Shown here piece after piece: positions 45,776 through 53,969 of a stretch of 53,969 bases of DNA. Position 1 is the first letter of the stretch; every line of letters begins with the position of its first letter. Source of the stretch: Aquibium sp. ELW1220 (GTDB lineage: Bacteria; Pseudomonadota; Alphaproteobacteria; Rhizobiales; Rhizobiaceae); NCBI RefSeq assembly GCF_030398385.1, contig NZ_JAOAOQ010000031.1:10664-64632 (forward strand), given 5' to 3'. The notes under the pieces are model-generated. The model ran no database searches. It was given only the letters and a program-made list of their open reading frames with translations, and had not been told where the DNA came from. Position numbers and translations under genes: made by a program.

Positions 45776-46393
45776 ATGTTCACGGGTATCATCACCGACG
45801 TCGGCACCGTCGCCGAGAAGCGCCCTCTCAACGAGGGCGTGCGGTTCCGCATCGAGACCGCCTACGATCCCGCGAGCATCGCCATCGGCGCCTCGATCGC
45901 CTGCTCGGGCGTGTGCCTGACGGTGGTGACGCTGCCGCCCGAGGGTTCCAATGCGCGCTGGTTCGAGGTGGAGGCCTGGGAAGAGGCGCTGCGGCTGACG
46001 ACGGTGTCGGACTGGCAGGTCGGCACCCGCATCAACACCGAACGCGCGCTGAAGATCGGCGATGAACTGGGCGGGCACATCGTCTCGGGCCATGCCGACG
46101 GCAAGGCGGCGATCGTCGGGCGCAAGGACGAGGGCGACGCGGTGCGCTTCACGCTGGAGGCGCCGGCCGAGCTCGCCCGCTTCATCGCGCCGAAGGGCTC
46201 CGTTGCGCTCGACGGCACGTCGCTCACCGTCAACAGGGTCGAGGGCCGCCGCTTCGACGTGCTGCTCATCCAGCACTCGCTGTCCGTCACCACCTGGGGC
46301 GTGCGGCAGGTCGGCGAAGCGGTCAACCTGGAAGTCGACACCATGGCCCGCTACGCCGCCCGTCTGGCAGAGGCCGACCGGGAACCGGCCTGA
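45776..46393 (+). CDS. ribE: Riboflavin synthase, alpha subunit
   Basis: This enzyme disproportionates two 6,7-dimethyl-8-ribityllumazine molecules to riboflavin. The protein has 205 residues with two lumazine-binding repeats: MFTGIITDVGTVAEK with IACSGVCLTV in the first, and GHIVSGHADGKAAI with VALDGTSLTVNRV in the second. It begins 1 bp after the ribD stop, so it is tightly coupled. Confidence 0.95.
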   Translation: MFTGIITDVGTVAEKRPLNEGVRFRIETAYDPASIAIGASIACSGVCLTVVTLPPEGSNARWFEVEAWEEALRLTTVSDWQVGTRINTERALKIGDELGGHIVSGHADGKAAIVGRKDEGDAVRFTLEAPAELARFIAPKGSVALDGTSLTVNRVEGRRFDVLLIQHSLSVTTWGVRQVGEAVNLEVDTMARYAARLAEADREPA

Positions 46394-46440
46394 AACTGCC
46401 CGTCCTGCGACGACCGGGCTAACGTCGGGAGGGACGCAAC

Positions 46441-47265
46441 GTGAGAATCCTGTCGCTCAATGCCTGGGGCGGTCGGGTCTTCGAGCCGCTTCTGCCCTTC
46501 CTCTCGGCGATGGACGCGGACGTCCTCTGCCTCCAGGAGGTCGTCCGGACCCCCGGTGCCGGGATCCGCTGGCTGACCTATCGTGGCGACGGGGCCGAGC
46601 TGCCGCAGCGGGCGAACCTCCATGACGAGGTTCGGGCCGTAACCCCACAGCATGATTCGGGCTTTTTCCCCTCCGCGCGCGGCGTGCTGCACGCCCAAAG
46701 TGGCGTGCTGGAGGATGGCGACAGGTCCTATCCCTCGGAGTTCGGCCTTGCGACCTACACGCGGCGCTCCCTGCCGGTGATCGGGCAGGCGCTCGACTTC
46801 GTCCATGGCTCCTTCTCGCCGGACGGCTGGGGCGCCCATCCGCGGCCGCGCAACGCCCATGGCGTCAGGCTCTTCGACGACGCGACCGGCGAGGCCATCT
46901 GCGTGGTGCATCTGCACGGGCTTCGCGAGCCGGCCGGCAAGGGCGACACGCCGCATCGCCGCGCGCAGGCGCAGGCGCTGGTGCGGTTGATCCGGCGTAT
47001 CTGGAGCGAGGGAGAACGGCTCGTCGTCTGCGGCGACTTCAACCTTCTGCCCGGCAGCGAGACCTTTGCCATCCTCGGTACGCTCGGCCTCACCGATCTG
47101 GTCACGACGCGCGGCTTCACCGATACGCGGACCTCGTTCTATGGCAAGGAGAACCGCTTCGCGGACTATCTGCTGGTGACGCCGAACGTCGACGTCCGCC
47201 GCTTCGACGTCGTCGAGAGCCCGGAAGTCTCTGATCATCGCCCGCTGCTGCTCGACATCGGCTAG
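46441..47265 (+). CDS. Endonuclease/exonuclease/phosphatase family protein
   Basis: This 274-residue protein of the EEP (DNase I-like) superfamily begins at the GTG at 46441. It has MRILSLNAWGGRV with the Asn ligand, LCLQEVV with the catalytic Glu, VVCGDFNLLPGSE with the Asp/Asn pair, and the terminal SDHRPLLLDI with the Asp-His pair. All parts of the metal-dependent phosphoesterase site are present. It may act on nucleic acids, phospholipid or nucleotide-like substrates; sequence does not decide. Its place between ribE and ribH is unusual. Confidence 0.88.
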   Translation: MRILSLNAWGGRVFEPLLPFLSAMDADVLCLQEVVRTPGAGIRWLTYRGDGAELPQRANLHDEVRAVTPQHDSGFFPSARGVLHAQSGVLEDGDRSYPSEFGLATYTRRSLPVIGQALDFVHGSFSPDGWGAHPRPRNAHGVRLFDDATGEAICVVHLHGLREPAGKGDTPHRRAQAQALVRLIRRIWSEGERLVVCGDFNLLPGSETFAILGTLGLTDLVTTRGFTDTRTSFYGKENRFADYLLVTPNVDVRRFDVVESPEVSDHRPLLLDIG

Positions 47266-47355
47266 CCGATGCCGCGAAGTCGCACCCCGCATGGGCGCAA
47301 ATGGCTTGCGGCAGGACGCCGATCGGCCTAAGTCACCGACGATCCGGAGACAGAC

Positions 47356-47844
47356 ATGGCATCCACGACGCATCAGGGCTCGGCTTTCCTTCGGCCCGAG
47401 GGAAAGAACCATCTTCTCATCATCGAGGCGCGCTTCTACGACGATCTCGCCGATGCGCTGCTCGACGGCGCGAAGGCGGCGCTGGACGAGGCCGGCGCGA
47501 CCTATGAGATCGTCACCGTGCCCGGCGCGCTGGAGATTCCCGGCGTCATTACCTTTGCGCTCGATGGCGCGGAGGAGGGCGGCACGAGCTATGACGGCTT
47601 CGTCGCGCTCGGAACCGTGATCCGCGGCGAGACCTACCATTTCGAGATCGTCGCCAATGAATCCAGCCGCAAGCTGATGGACCTCGCGGTCGCGGAATCG
47701 CTGGCGATCGGCAATGGCATCCTGACGACCGAAAACGAGGCGCAGGCCTGGGCGCGGGCCCGCCGCAGCGAGGGCGACAAGGGCGGATTCGCGGCGCGCG
47801 CCGCGCTGACCATGATCGCGCTGCGCGACAAGTTCGGAGCCTGA
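47356..47844 (+). CDS. ribH: 6,7-dimethyl-8-ribityllumazine synthase
   Basis: RibH joins the pyrimidine intermediate with 3,4-dihydroxy-2-butanone 4-phosphate to make the lumazine that RibE uses. The protein has 162 residues. Diagnostic segments are [57 protein letters not shown] and [14 protein letters not shown]. It is a little longer in its acidic loop than the shortest forms, as is usual in rhizobia. It starts 90 bp after the EEP gene and 3 bp before nusB. Confidence 0.95.
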   Translation: MASTTHQGSAFLRPEGKNHLLIIEARFYDDLADALLDGAKAALDEAGATYEIVTVPGALEIPGVITFALDGAEEGGTSYDGFVALGTVIRGETYHFEIVANESSRKLMDLAVAESLAIGNGILTTENEAQAWARARRSEGDKGGFAARAALTMIALRDKFGA

Positions 47845-47847
47845 CGC

Positions 47848-48348
47848 GTGGCGCCCGATCCAAAGCCGACCCAGAGCGGCCCGCGACAGGCCAACAAGCG
47901 CGGCGCCGCGCGGCTGGCTGCCGTCCAGGCGCTCTACCAGATGGACGTCGCCGGCAGCGGTCTCCTGGAGATCACCGCCGAATACGAGTCCTTCCGGCTC
48001 GGCAAGGAAATCGACGGCGCGCTCTACCGCGAGGCTGACCCGCAATGGTTCCGCGCCATCCTGGCCGGCGTGGTCGAGAACCAGAAGGTCGTCGACCCGG
48101 TGATCCGCCAGGCGCTGACCGAGGACTGGCCGCTGTCGCGCCTCGATTCGACGCTCCGGGCCATCCTGCGCGCGGGCGTCTACGAGATCATGGAGCGCAA
48201 GGATGTCCCCGTCGCCGTGATCGTGTCCGAATATATCGACATCGCCAAGGCCTTCTACGAGGAGGAGGAGCCGAAGCTCGTCAACGCCGTGCTCGACCGC
48301 GTCTCGCGCCGCATCCGGGGCGAAGGCCGCGGCAAGGACGCGTCGTGA
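47848..48348 (+). CDS. nusB: Transcription antitermination factor NusB
   Basis: NusB binds boxA RNA with NusE (S10) and supports rRNA antitermination. It has 166 residues and a GTG start at 47848, 3 bp after ribH. The fold is shown by [20 protein letters not shown] and by the C-terminal [39 protein letters not shown], with [12 protein letters not shown] at the end. The stop overlaps the following MFS gene start by GTGA. Confidence 0.95.
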   Translation: MAPDPKPTQSGPRQANKRGAARLAAVQALYQMDVAGSGLLEITAEYESFRLGKEIDGALYREADPQWFRAILAGVVENQKVVDPVIRQALTEDWPLSRLDSTLRAILRAGVYEIMERKDVPVAVIVSEYIDIAKAFYEEEEPKLVNAVLDRVSRRIRGEGRGKDAS

Positions 48349-49568
48349 CCGAGGGGCTGGCCGGGCGGGAGAGGGAAGCGCGGCGCACCGCGATCATCCT
48401 CGCATGCGCCAGCGCCATCGTCGGTTCGGCCGCGCCGATCTCGATTTCGACCGGCGGCCTCGCCGGCCATTACCTGCTGGACGCCGACAAGTCGCTCGCG
48501 ACCGCGCCGGTTACCGCCTACAACATCGGCGTCGCGCTCGGCGCCCTGCCGCTGGCCTTCGTCGTGCGCCGCTTCGGCCAGCGCAACGGCTTCATCGGCG
48601 GCACGCTTCTGACCGCCGCCGGCGGCGCGGTGGCCGCCTATGCTCTGTTTCGCGCCGACTTCTGGCTGTTCGCGCTCGGCCTGCTCATCGTCGGCTTCGG
48701 CGGCGCATCCGTGCAGCAATATCGATTTGCGGCCGCAGACAACGCACCGTCGACCTACAAGGGCAAGGCGATCTCGACCGTGCTCACCGGCGGCGTCGTG
48801 ATGGCCGTCGTCGGTCCGCAGGTGGTCATCTTCTCGCGCGAACTCTTCGCGCCGGTGATGTTCGCAGGTTCCTACGTCGCGATCATCGTGCTGGCGGCGA
48901 TCGGCGCGATGATCCTCTCCTTCCTGCGCCTGCACGACAGGCAGGCGAAGCCCGTCGTCGAATCCGCGCTTCCCGCGCGCTCGACCTTCGAGATCTTCAC
49001 GCAGCCGCGCTTCATGGTGGCGCTGCTCTGCGCCATCGGATCCTATGCGCTGATGAGCTTCATGATGACCGGCGCGCCGATCGCCATGGTCGGCTGCGGC
49101 TTCACGCCCGACGAGGCCGCGCTCGGCATTTCCTGGCACGTCATGGCGATGTTCGCGCCGAGCTTCATCACCGGAAGGCTGATCGTCCGCTTCGGCAAGG
49201 AGACGATCGTCGCCGCCGGGCTCCTCCTGCTCGTCGCCTGCTCCGTCGTGGCTCTGTCCGGGATCGCCTTGTGGCAGTTCTGGACCGCGCTGATCCTGCT
49301 CGGCGTCGGCTGGAACTTCGGCTTCATCGGCGCGACGGCCATGGTGTCGGAGACCTACACCGATGCCGAAAAGGGAAAGGTCTTGGGCCTGCACGATTTC
49401 CTGCTTTTCGGCTCGGTCGCCTTCGGCTCGCTGATGTCGGGGACGGTCTACAACGCCTGGGGATGGGACATGCTGGCCTGGATCATGTTCCCGGTCATCG
49501 CGCTCTGCCTCGGCGCGCTGGGATGGCTCTGGCTCCTGTCGCGCGAAAGCCTTCACCGCCCGGCCTGA
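48345..49568 (+). CDS. MFS transporter coupled to nusB
   Basis: This 407-residue major facilitator permease has twelve hydrophobic segments ([55 protein letters not shown], and so on). The GTG start at 48345 overlaps nusB by 4 bp, so translation is coupled. The [22 protein letters not shown] segment and the [17 protein letters not shown] stretch are typical of a rhizobial MFS subgroup next to nusB. Substrate unknown. The upstream open frame inside nusB is not coding. Confidence 0.88.
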   Translation: MTEGLAGREREARRTAIILACASAIVGSAAPISISTGGLAGHYLLDADKSLATAPVTAYNIGVALGALPLAFVVRRFGQRNGFIGGTLLTAAGGAVAAYALFRADFWLFALGLLIVGFGGASVQQYRFAAADNAPSTYKGKAISTVLTGGVVMAVVGPQVVIFSRELFAPVMFAGSYVAIIVLAAIGAMILSFLRLHDRQAKPVVESALPARSTFEIFTQPRFMVALLCAIGSYALMSFMMTGAPIAMVGCGFTPDEAALGISWHVMAMFAPSFITGRLIVRFGKETIVAAGLLLLVACSVVALSGIALWQFWTALILLGVGWNFGFIGATAMVSETYTDAEKGKVLGLHDFLLFGSVAFGSLMSGTVYNAWGWDMLAWIMFPVIALCLGALGWLWLLSRESLHRPA

Positions 49569-49712
49569 CGCCGGCCGACCTTGCGGCAGGGCGGCGCGGT
49601 CCACGCGCGTGCCGCGCCATCGCCAGGCCATGGGGAAGCCATCCGTCTTCGCCGCCTTCCGCGCGGGACGGCGTCACATGTGGCGAAAGGCGAGCAAAAC
49701 CATAACAAATCC

Positions 49713-49741
49713 TTGACGTTGTCTTGGCCGTTCCGGATAAA
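49713..49741 (+). promoter_or_regulatory. Strong candidate promoter of hppA
   Basis: TTGACG (49713-49718) and GATAAA (49736-49741) are separated by exactly 17 bp, close to the housekeeping sigma consensus of alphaproteobacteria. An A-rich UP-like stretch (GCAAAACCATAACAAAT) lies just upstream. The transcript would have a leader of about 90 bases before the hppA ATG at 49839. Confidence 0.75.
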
Positions 49742-49838
49742 GCCGGACGCTGGGCGCGAACCGGTCCTCCCGGTCGTCGTCTGGTCACCCAAAGGCCCGG
49801 GGAGGGGTTCGTCGGGCCACCATTCGAGGAATTCCGCA

Positions 49839-51980
49839 ATGACCATGCTCTATGTCGTCATACTCTGCGGCGTGCTGTCGGTCGTCTACGCCATCTGGGC
49901 GACGCAATCGGTCCTTGCGGCCGATCAGGGCAACGCACGCATGCAGGAAATCGCCGGCGCCATCCGCGAGGGTGCGCAGGCCTATCTTGCCCGCCAGTAC
50001 ACCACCATCGCCATCGTCGGCGCCGTCGTCTTCCTTTTGGCCTGGTGGCTCCTGTCGGGGCTCGCCGCGATCGGCTTCCTGATCGGCTCGATCCTGTCGG
50101 GCGCCGCGGGCTTCATCGGCATGCATGTGTCCGTGCGCGCCAACGTGCGCACCGCCCAGGCAGCCTCCAACAGCCTCGCTGCCGGCCTGGATATCGCCTT
50201 CAAGTCGGGCGCCATCACCGGCATGCTCGTCGCCGGCCTCGCACTGCTCGGCGTGGCCGTCTACTACTGGGTCCTGATCGGCCCGATGGGCATTGCCCCG
50301 AATGACCGCGCCGTGATCGACGCGCTGGTGTCGCTCGGCTTCGGCGCTTCGCTGATCTCCATCTTCGCCCGTCTCGGCGGCGGCATCTTCACCAAAGGTG
50401 CGGACGTCGGCGGCGACCTGGTCGGCAAGGTCGAGGCCGGTATTCCGGAGGATGACCCGCGCAACCCGGCCACGATCGCCGACAACGTCGGCGATAATGT
50501 CGGCGACTGCGCCGGCATGGCCGCCGACCTGTTCGAGACCTACGCGGTGACCGTCGTCGCCACCATGGTGCTCGGCGCGATCTTCTTCGGCGGTTCCGCC
50601 GTGCTCGGCAGCGTCATGATCTACCCGCTGGCGATCTGCGGTGCCTGCATCCTCACCTCGATCATCGGCACCTTCTTCGTGAAGCTCGGCTCCAACGGCT
50701 CGATCATGGGCGCCCTCTACAAGGGTCTCATCGTCACCGGCCTGCTCTCGATCATCGGCCTCGGCGCCGCCACCTCGCTGACCATCGGCTGGGGCGACAT
50801 CGGCGTCGGCGGCGGTGTCGCCATCACCGGCACCAACCTGTTCATCTGCGGCATCGTCGGCCTGATCGTGACCGGCCTGATCGTGGTCATCACCGAGTAC
50901 TACACCGGCACCAACAAGCGCCCGGTGAACTCGATCGCCCAGGCTTCGGTGACCGGCCACGGCACCAACGTCATCCAGGGCCTGGCCGTGTCGCTCGAAT
51001 CGACGGCGCTTCCCGCGATCGTCATCGTCGGCGGCATCATCGTCACGTTCCAGCTCGCCGGCCTGTTCGGCACCGCCATCGCGGTGACGACCATGCTCGG
51101 CCTCGCCGGCATGATCGTGGCGCTCGACGCCTTCGGCCCCGTGACCGACAACGCCGGCGGCATCGCCGAAATGGCGGGTCTTCCGAAGGAAGTGCGCCAG
51201 TCGACCGACGCGCTCGACGCTGTCGGCAACACCACCAAGGCCGTGACCAAGGGCTACGCCATCGGTTCGGCCGGCCTCGGCGCACTCGTTCTGTTTGCGG
51301 CCTATTCCTACGATCTCGAGTACTTCATCGCCAACAGCGCCACCTACACCTACTTCCAGGGCATGGAGAACGTGTCGTTCTCGCTGTCCAATCCCTATGT
51401 CGTGGCGGGCCTGATCTTCGGCGGTCTCATCCCCTACCTCTTCGGCGGTATCGCGATGACGGCCGTCGGCCGCGCGGCGGGCTCGATCGTCGAGGAGGTG
51501 CGCCGGCAGTTCAAGGCCGATGCCGGCATCATGGCGGGCACGTCGAAGCCCGACTATGCCCGTGCCGTCGACATGCTGACCAAGGCGGCGATCAAGGAGA
51601 TGATCATCCCCTCGCTGCTGCCGGTGCTGGCGCCGCTCGTCGTCTATTTCGGCGTGCTGCTGATCTCCGGCTCCAAGGCCTCGGCCTTCGCGGCGCTCGG
51701 CGCATCGCTCCTCGGCGTCATCGTCAACGGCCTCTTCGTGGCCATCTCGATGACGTCCGGCGGCGGCGCCTGGGACAATGCCAAGAAGTCCTTCGAGGAC
51801 GGCTTCGTCGACAAGGACGGCGTCAAGCACATGAAGGGTTCGGATGCCCACAAGGCATCGGTGACCGGCGATACGGTCGGCGATCCCTACAAGGACACTG
51901 CCGGCCCGGCCGTGAACCCGGCGATCAAGATCACCAACATCATGGCGCTCCTGCTTCTGGCCGTGCTCGCCCACAACTGA
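49839..51980 (+). CDS. hppA: K(+)-insensitive pyrophosphate-energised proton pump
   Basis: HppA is an inner-membrane pyrophosphatase that couples PPi hydrolysis to proton export. I chose the ATG at 49839 with GAGGAATT upstream, giving 713 residues and about 16 helices. The catalytic loop reads [53 protein letters not shown]. The K+-dependence position reads [18 protein letters not shown] with Lys instead of Ala, which marks the K+-independent class. A strong promoter and a textbook terminator make it a one-gene unit. Confidence 0.97.
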   Translation: MTMLYVVILCGVLSVVYAIWATQSVLAADQGNARMQEIAGAIREGAQAYLARQYTTIAIVGAVVFLLAWWLLSGLAAIGFLIGSILSGAAGFIGMHVSVRANVRTAQAASNSLAAGLDIAFKSGAITGMLVAGLALLGVAVYYWVLIGPMGIAPNDRAVIDALVSLGFGASLISIFARLGGGIFTKGADVGGDLVGKVEAGIPEDDPRNPATIADNVGDNVGDCAGMAADLFETYAVTVVATMVLGAIFFGGSAVLGSVMIYPLAICGACILTSIIGTFFVKLGSNGSIMGALYKGLIVTGLLSIIGLGAATSLTIGWGDIGVGGGVAITGTNLFICGIVGLIVTGLIVVITEYYTGTNKRPVNSIAQASVTGHGTNVIQGLAVSLESTALPAIVIVGGIIVTFQLAGLFGTAIAVTTMLGLAGMIVALDAFGPVTDNAGGIAEMAGLPKEVRQSTDALDAVGNTTKAVTKGYAIGSAGLGALVLFAAYSYDLEYFIANSATYTYFQGMENVSFSLSNPYVVAGLIFGGLIPYLFGGIAMTAVGRAAGSIVEEVRRQFKADAGIMAGTSKPDYARAVDMLTKAAIKEMIIPSLLPVLAPLVVYFGVLLISGSKASAFAALGASLLGVIVNGLFVAISMTSGGGAWDNAKKSFEDGFVDKDGVKHMKGSDAHKASVTGDTVGDPYKDTAGPAVNPAIKITNIMALLLLAVLAHN

Positions 51981-52003
51981 GCGATCCATCGACCGGACGA
52001 ACG

Positions 52004-52038
52004 AAAAGACCCGCGGGAGCGATCCCGCGGGTCTTTTT
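52004..52038 (+). terminator. Rho-independent terminator of hppA, bidirectional
   Basis: AAAAGACCCGCGGGA (52004-52018) pairs perfectly with TCCCGCGGGTCTTTT (52023-52037) over a GCGA tetraloop, with a T-run to 52038. Because the stem has A's on one side and T's on the other, it works in both directions and also serves the convergent bamE gene. Confidence 0.93.
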
Positions 52039-52087
52039 CGTCGGCGATGGGAAAGCCCGCGGCCCGGCTGGGGGCGCGGCGGGCGCG

Positions 52088-52615
52088 TTACATGCTGCCG
52101 CCACCGAGGATGCGGCCGGCCTGCGAGGCCGCTGCGCCGCCACCACCGGCGACGCCCGACAGCAGCTGGCCGATGAAGCCCTGGTCCTTGCCGCCGGTCG
52201 GCGTCGTCCGCGACACGAAGTCGAAGACCTTGCCGTCCTGCAGGCCGTAATTGGCGATGTTCTCGACACGGCCGTCCTTGCCGAAATAGACCGCCATGAT
52301 GCGCTGGTCGACGAGCTTCGAATTCATGAAGGCGGCCTGGCGCACGCGGGTCTGGGAGATGTAGTAGAACACTTCGCTGTCGAAGGTGGCGGTCGTCGAC
52401 GGCGTGCCGAGCGCCAGGAGCACCTGCTCGCGGCTGGAGCCGACCGGGACGAGCTCGAGCGCCTGTTCGTCGGCGACATAGCCCTGCGTGATCGTCTCGC
52501 GCGGGTTCAGCGCATCGGTGCTGCAGGCCGAGAGCGTGACCGCGGCGGCAACCGCGAGACCCGGCAGAACGACCATCCGGGACTTGAAATCGTGAAAGGG
52601 CACCGACATCTCCAT
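52088..52615 (-). CDS. bamE: Outer-membrane assembly lipoprotein BamE (OmlA type)
   Basis: BamE is a lipoprotein of the BAM complex that inserts beta-barrel proteins into the outer membrane. The ATG at 52615 gives 175 residues; MSVPF six bases later is an alternative. The lipobox is LSAC with Cys31. The core GYVADEQALELVPVGSSREQVLLALGTPSTTATFDSEVFYYIS is the family signature. A Gly-rich tail follows. It is divergent from the cytochrome bc1 chaperone gene, as in other rhizobia. Confidence 0.93.
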   Translation of the reverse strand: MEMSVPFHDFKSRMVVLPGLAVAAAVTLSACSTDALNPRETITQGYVADEQALELVPVGSSREQVLLALGTPSTTATFDSEVFYYISQTRVRQAAFMNSKLVDQRIMAVYFGKDGRVENIANYGLQDGKVFDFVSRTTPTGGKDQGFIGQLLSGVAGGGGAAASQAGRILGGGSM

Positions 52616-52720
52616 GCAAATGCGGCCGTCATGCTTGCGCGGGGCCGCGAACTCGGTAAACCAGCTTCTTCGCCGATGCAACCGGAAGCCCGGGACCGGC
52701 GCTCGTGGAGACCCCCCGGC

Positions 52721-53260
52721 ATGCTCTCACGCCTCTTTGGCCGTTGGCGAACCTCGAACCAGGATGTCGTCGACAGGCTGTACGAACGAATAGTGGCGGC
52801 GGCGCGGCAGCCGGCCTTCTATTCGCACTGGAGCGTACCTGACTCCCCGCTCGGCCGCTTTGAAATGCTGTCGCTGCACATGTTCCTGTTCCTTCACCGC
52901 TGCCGCGGCGACGGGGCGGTCCTGCGCGACATCGCCCAGCAGCTGACCGACGAGTTCTTCACCGACGTCGACCATTCGCTCCGCGAACTGGGGATCGGCG
53001 ACACGGGCGTTCCGAAGCGCATGAAGAAGCTGGCCAAGATGTTCTACGGCCGCGCCCAGGCCTATGGCGAGGCGCTGGACGCCGGCGATGCCGCGGCCCT
53101 TGCCCGGGCGCTTGCCCGCAACGTGTTGCCGGAAACGGCCGAATGGCCGGAGGCGGCGCTGCTCGCAGCCTATGTGATGGAGGCGAATTCCGCGCTGTCC
53201 GCCCAGCCGGCGGAGGAAATCGCCGCGGGCAGGGTGGAATTTCCCTCGCGCGCGGATTAA
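52721..53260 (+). CDS. Ubiquinol-cytochrome c chaperone family protein (CBP3-like)
   Basis: This 179-residue protein belongs to the Ubiq_cyt_C_chap family, whose mitochondrial member CBP3 assists cytochrome b synthesis and bc1 complex assembly. The start at 52721 (MLSRLFGRWRTSNQDVVDRLYERIVAAARQPAFY) is preferred to the longer frame. Conserved parts are GRFEMLSLHMFLFLHRCRG and LTDEFFTDVDHSLRELGIGDTGVPKRMKKLAKMFYGRAQAYGEAL. It is followed after 13 bp by the yceD gene, the usual pair in Rhizobiales. Confidence 0.92.
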   Translation: MLSRLFGRWRTSNQDVVDRLYERIVAAARQPAFYSHWSVPDSPLGRFEMLSLHMFLFLHRCRGDGAVLRDIAQQLTDEFFTDVDHSLRELGIGDTGVPKRMKKLAKMFYGRAQAYGEALDAGDAAALARALARNVLPETAEWPEAALLAAYVMEANSALSAQPAEEIAAGRVEFPSRAD

Positions 53261-53273
53261 CTGCCGGACGACC

Positions 53274-53834
53274 ATGACCATGTCGAGCAGCACCCAGAGC
53301 CCCATCTCCTTGAAAGCGAACGTCCTGCGCCTGCCGCGGAAGGGCATGCCCGTGCTGATCGAGGCCGACGACAGCCAGCGCGCGGCACTGGCTGCCGAGC
53401 ACGATCTCCTGTCGGTGGAGCGGCTCCAGGCGGATCTCCTCGTGGTGCCCTGGAAGAATGGTGGCGTGCGCGTCACCGGCCATGTCGAGGCGGAAATCCT
53501 GCAGGCCTGCGTGGCGACGCTCGAGCCGGTGGCCTCGTCGATCCGCGAACAGATCGACGCGATCTACATTCCCGAGGGCTCGTCGCTCGCCAGGCGCGTC
53601 GCCGATCCGTCGGGCGAGATCCTGATCGATCCCGACGGCCCCGATGCGCCCGAACTCTTCGTCGGCGACATGATCGACGTCGGCGCGACGGCCGAAGAAT
53701 TCTTCGCGCTGGGGATCGACCCCTATCCGCGGAGCCGCGCGGCCGCGGCCGCCGTCGAGACGTCCACCGACGATGAACCGGCAGAGTCCGTTTCTCCCTT
53801 CGCGAAACTCCGGACCCTCAAGCCGGAAGGCTGA
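53274..53834 (+). CDS. YceD family protein (DUF177), possible 23S rRNA accumulation protein
   Basis: This 186-residue protein of the YceD/DUF177 family is linked to 23S rRNA accumulation in E. coli and plants. It has the family features RVTGHVEAEILQACVATLEPVASSIREQIDAIYIPE and the acidic segment DPDGPDAPELFVGDMIDVGATAEEFFALGIDPYPRS. The start MTMSSST at 53274 has no strong alternative. In related genomes plsX follows; here the sequence changes character right after the stop. Confidence 0.92.
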   Translation: MTMSSSTQSPISLKANVLRLPRKGMPVLIEADDSQRAALAAEHDLLSVERLQADLLVVPWKNGGVRVTGHVEAEILQACVATLEPVASSIREQIDAIYIPEGSSLARRVADPSGEILIDPDGPDAPELFVGDMIDVGATAEEFFALGIDPYPRSRAAAAAVETSTDDEPAESVSPFAKLRTLKPEG

Positions 53835-53969
53835 ATGGGCTCCCGGGAACTAGGGGAATCGCATTTGAGAAATAGGACTGGCGTGGAGGTTTGATCTGGA
53901 TTCTTTGGATGGCTCCTATTTTGGAGTTTTCGGATGCCTTCCCTGATCACGATCTTCCGCGACATTCCC
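53835..53969 (+). other. Atypical sequence at the window edge with an open frame from 53934
   Basis: After the yceD stop the base composition becomes clearly more A/T-rich than the rest of the window (GAGAAATAGGACTGG, GGATTCTTTGGATGG). An ATG at 53934 opens a frame reading MPSLITIFRDIP to the end of the window. It does not resemble the start of PlsX, the gene normally found here. It may be the beginning of an inserted gene or insertion sequence; too little is present to name it. Confidence 0.4.

Noticed and set aside
44628-47355. FMN (RFN) riboswitch controlling the riboflavin genes
   Set aside because: The spaces before ribD, ribE and ribH lack the conserved RFN core (GGGGNGAAANTCCCCACCGG-like) and are mostly too short.
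49785-52619. 944-codon open frame antisense to hppA
   Set aside because: It is a shadow of the strongly biased hppA coding sequence; the protein is repetitive in His, Asp, Glu and Arg with no recognisable fold.

Overview
The window is a stretch of high-GC alphaproteobacterial chromosome. Gene order points to Hyphomicrobiales (Rhizobiales), most likely a Phyllobacteriaceae/Mesorhizobium-like organism. The signs are ldtR-ldtP next to glyA, then nrdR-ribD-ribE-ribH-nusB, hppA, bamE, a cytochrome bc1 chaperone and yceD, together with bpt-RDD-hemB and an alphaproteobacterial parC. The TGA-N9-TCA iron box of the RirA type fits the same assignment. No tRNA, rRNA or CRISPR array was seen.

Layout. 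1-1123: 3'-truncated ISAs1-family insertion sequence ending about 120 bp before aspS. 1.2-9.3 kb: aspS (with an odd low-GC insert), pcp, a secreted protein of unknown function, an Abi/HEPN-like defence gene, parC and an alpha/beta hydrolase. 9.4-13.1 kb: a BrnT/BrnA-like toxin-antitoxin pair, a RidA protein and an Fe-S photolyase, set among two families of palindromic intergenic repeats. 13.1-18.2 kb: a TetR-controlled RND efflux operon with a clear operator. 18.2-28.3 kb, mostly minus strand: a hydrolase/membrane-protein pair, an EamA exporter, bpt, an RDD protein, an OhrR-type regulator divergent from the soluble transhydrogenase sthA, a DUF3095 cyclase-like protein, a serine hydrolase and hemB. 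28.4-32.0 kb: valine catabolism (HIBCH), a small membrane protein, and the ldtR-ldtP cell-wall pair. 32.0-36.0 kb: an iron-regulated siderophore uptake operon (TonB receptor with a frameshift, a STAS-like protein, an RhtX-like permease) behind a RirA box. 36.2-37.5 kb: glyA. 37.7-43.9 kb: an accessory metabolic block (a PQQ dehydrogenase with a separate small membrane protein, a phytanoyl-CoA-dioxygenase-like enzyme, a LysR regulator and an orphan Tat-exported solute-binding protein). 44.2-49.6 kb: nrdR-ribD-ribE-EEP nuclease-ribH-nusB-MFS, very tightly packed. 49.8-53.8 kb: hppA with a strong promoter and terminator, bamE, a cytochrome bc1 assembly chaperone and yceD. 53.8 kb to the end: a composition break in place of the expected plsX, possibly the edge of another mobile element.

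Most of the window is housekeeping. The points worth checking first are the 39-residue foreign-looking patch inside AspRS, the frameshift that removes the last beta strand of the TonB receptor, the two accessory blocks on either side of glyA, the OhrR/sthA pairing, the inverted heptamer arrays that encode the end of Pcp, and the two hairpin repeat families around the photolyase. I did not find a clear multi-gene system that is wholly new. The best candidate for an undescribed functional module is the PhyH-LysR-orphan solute-binding-protein group, with the PQQ dehydrogenase pair beside it.
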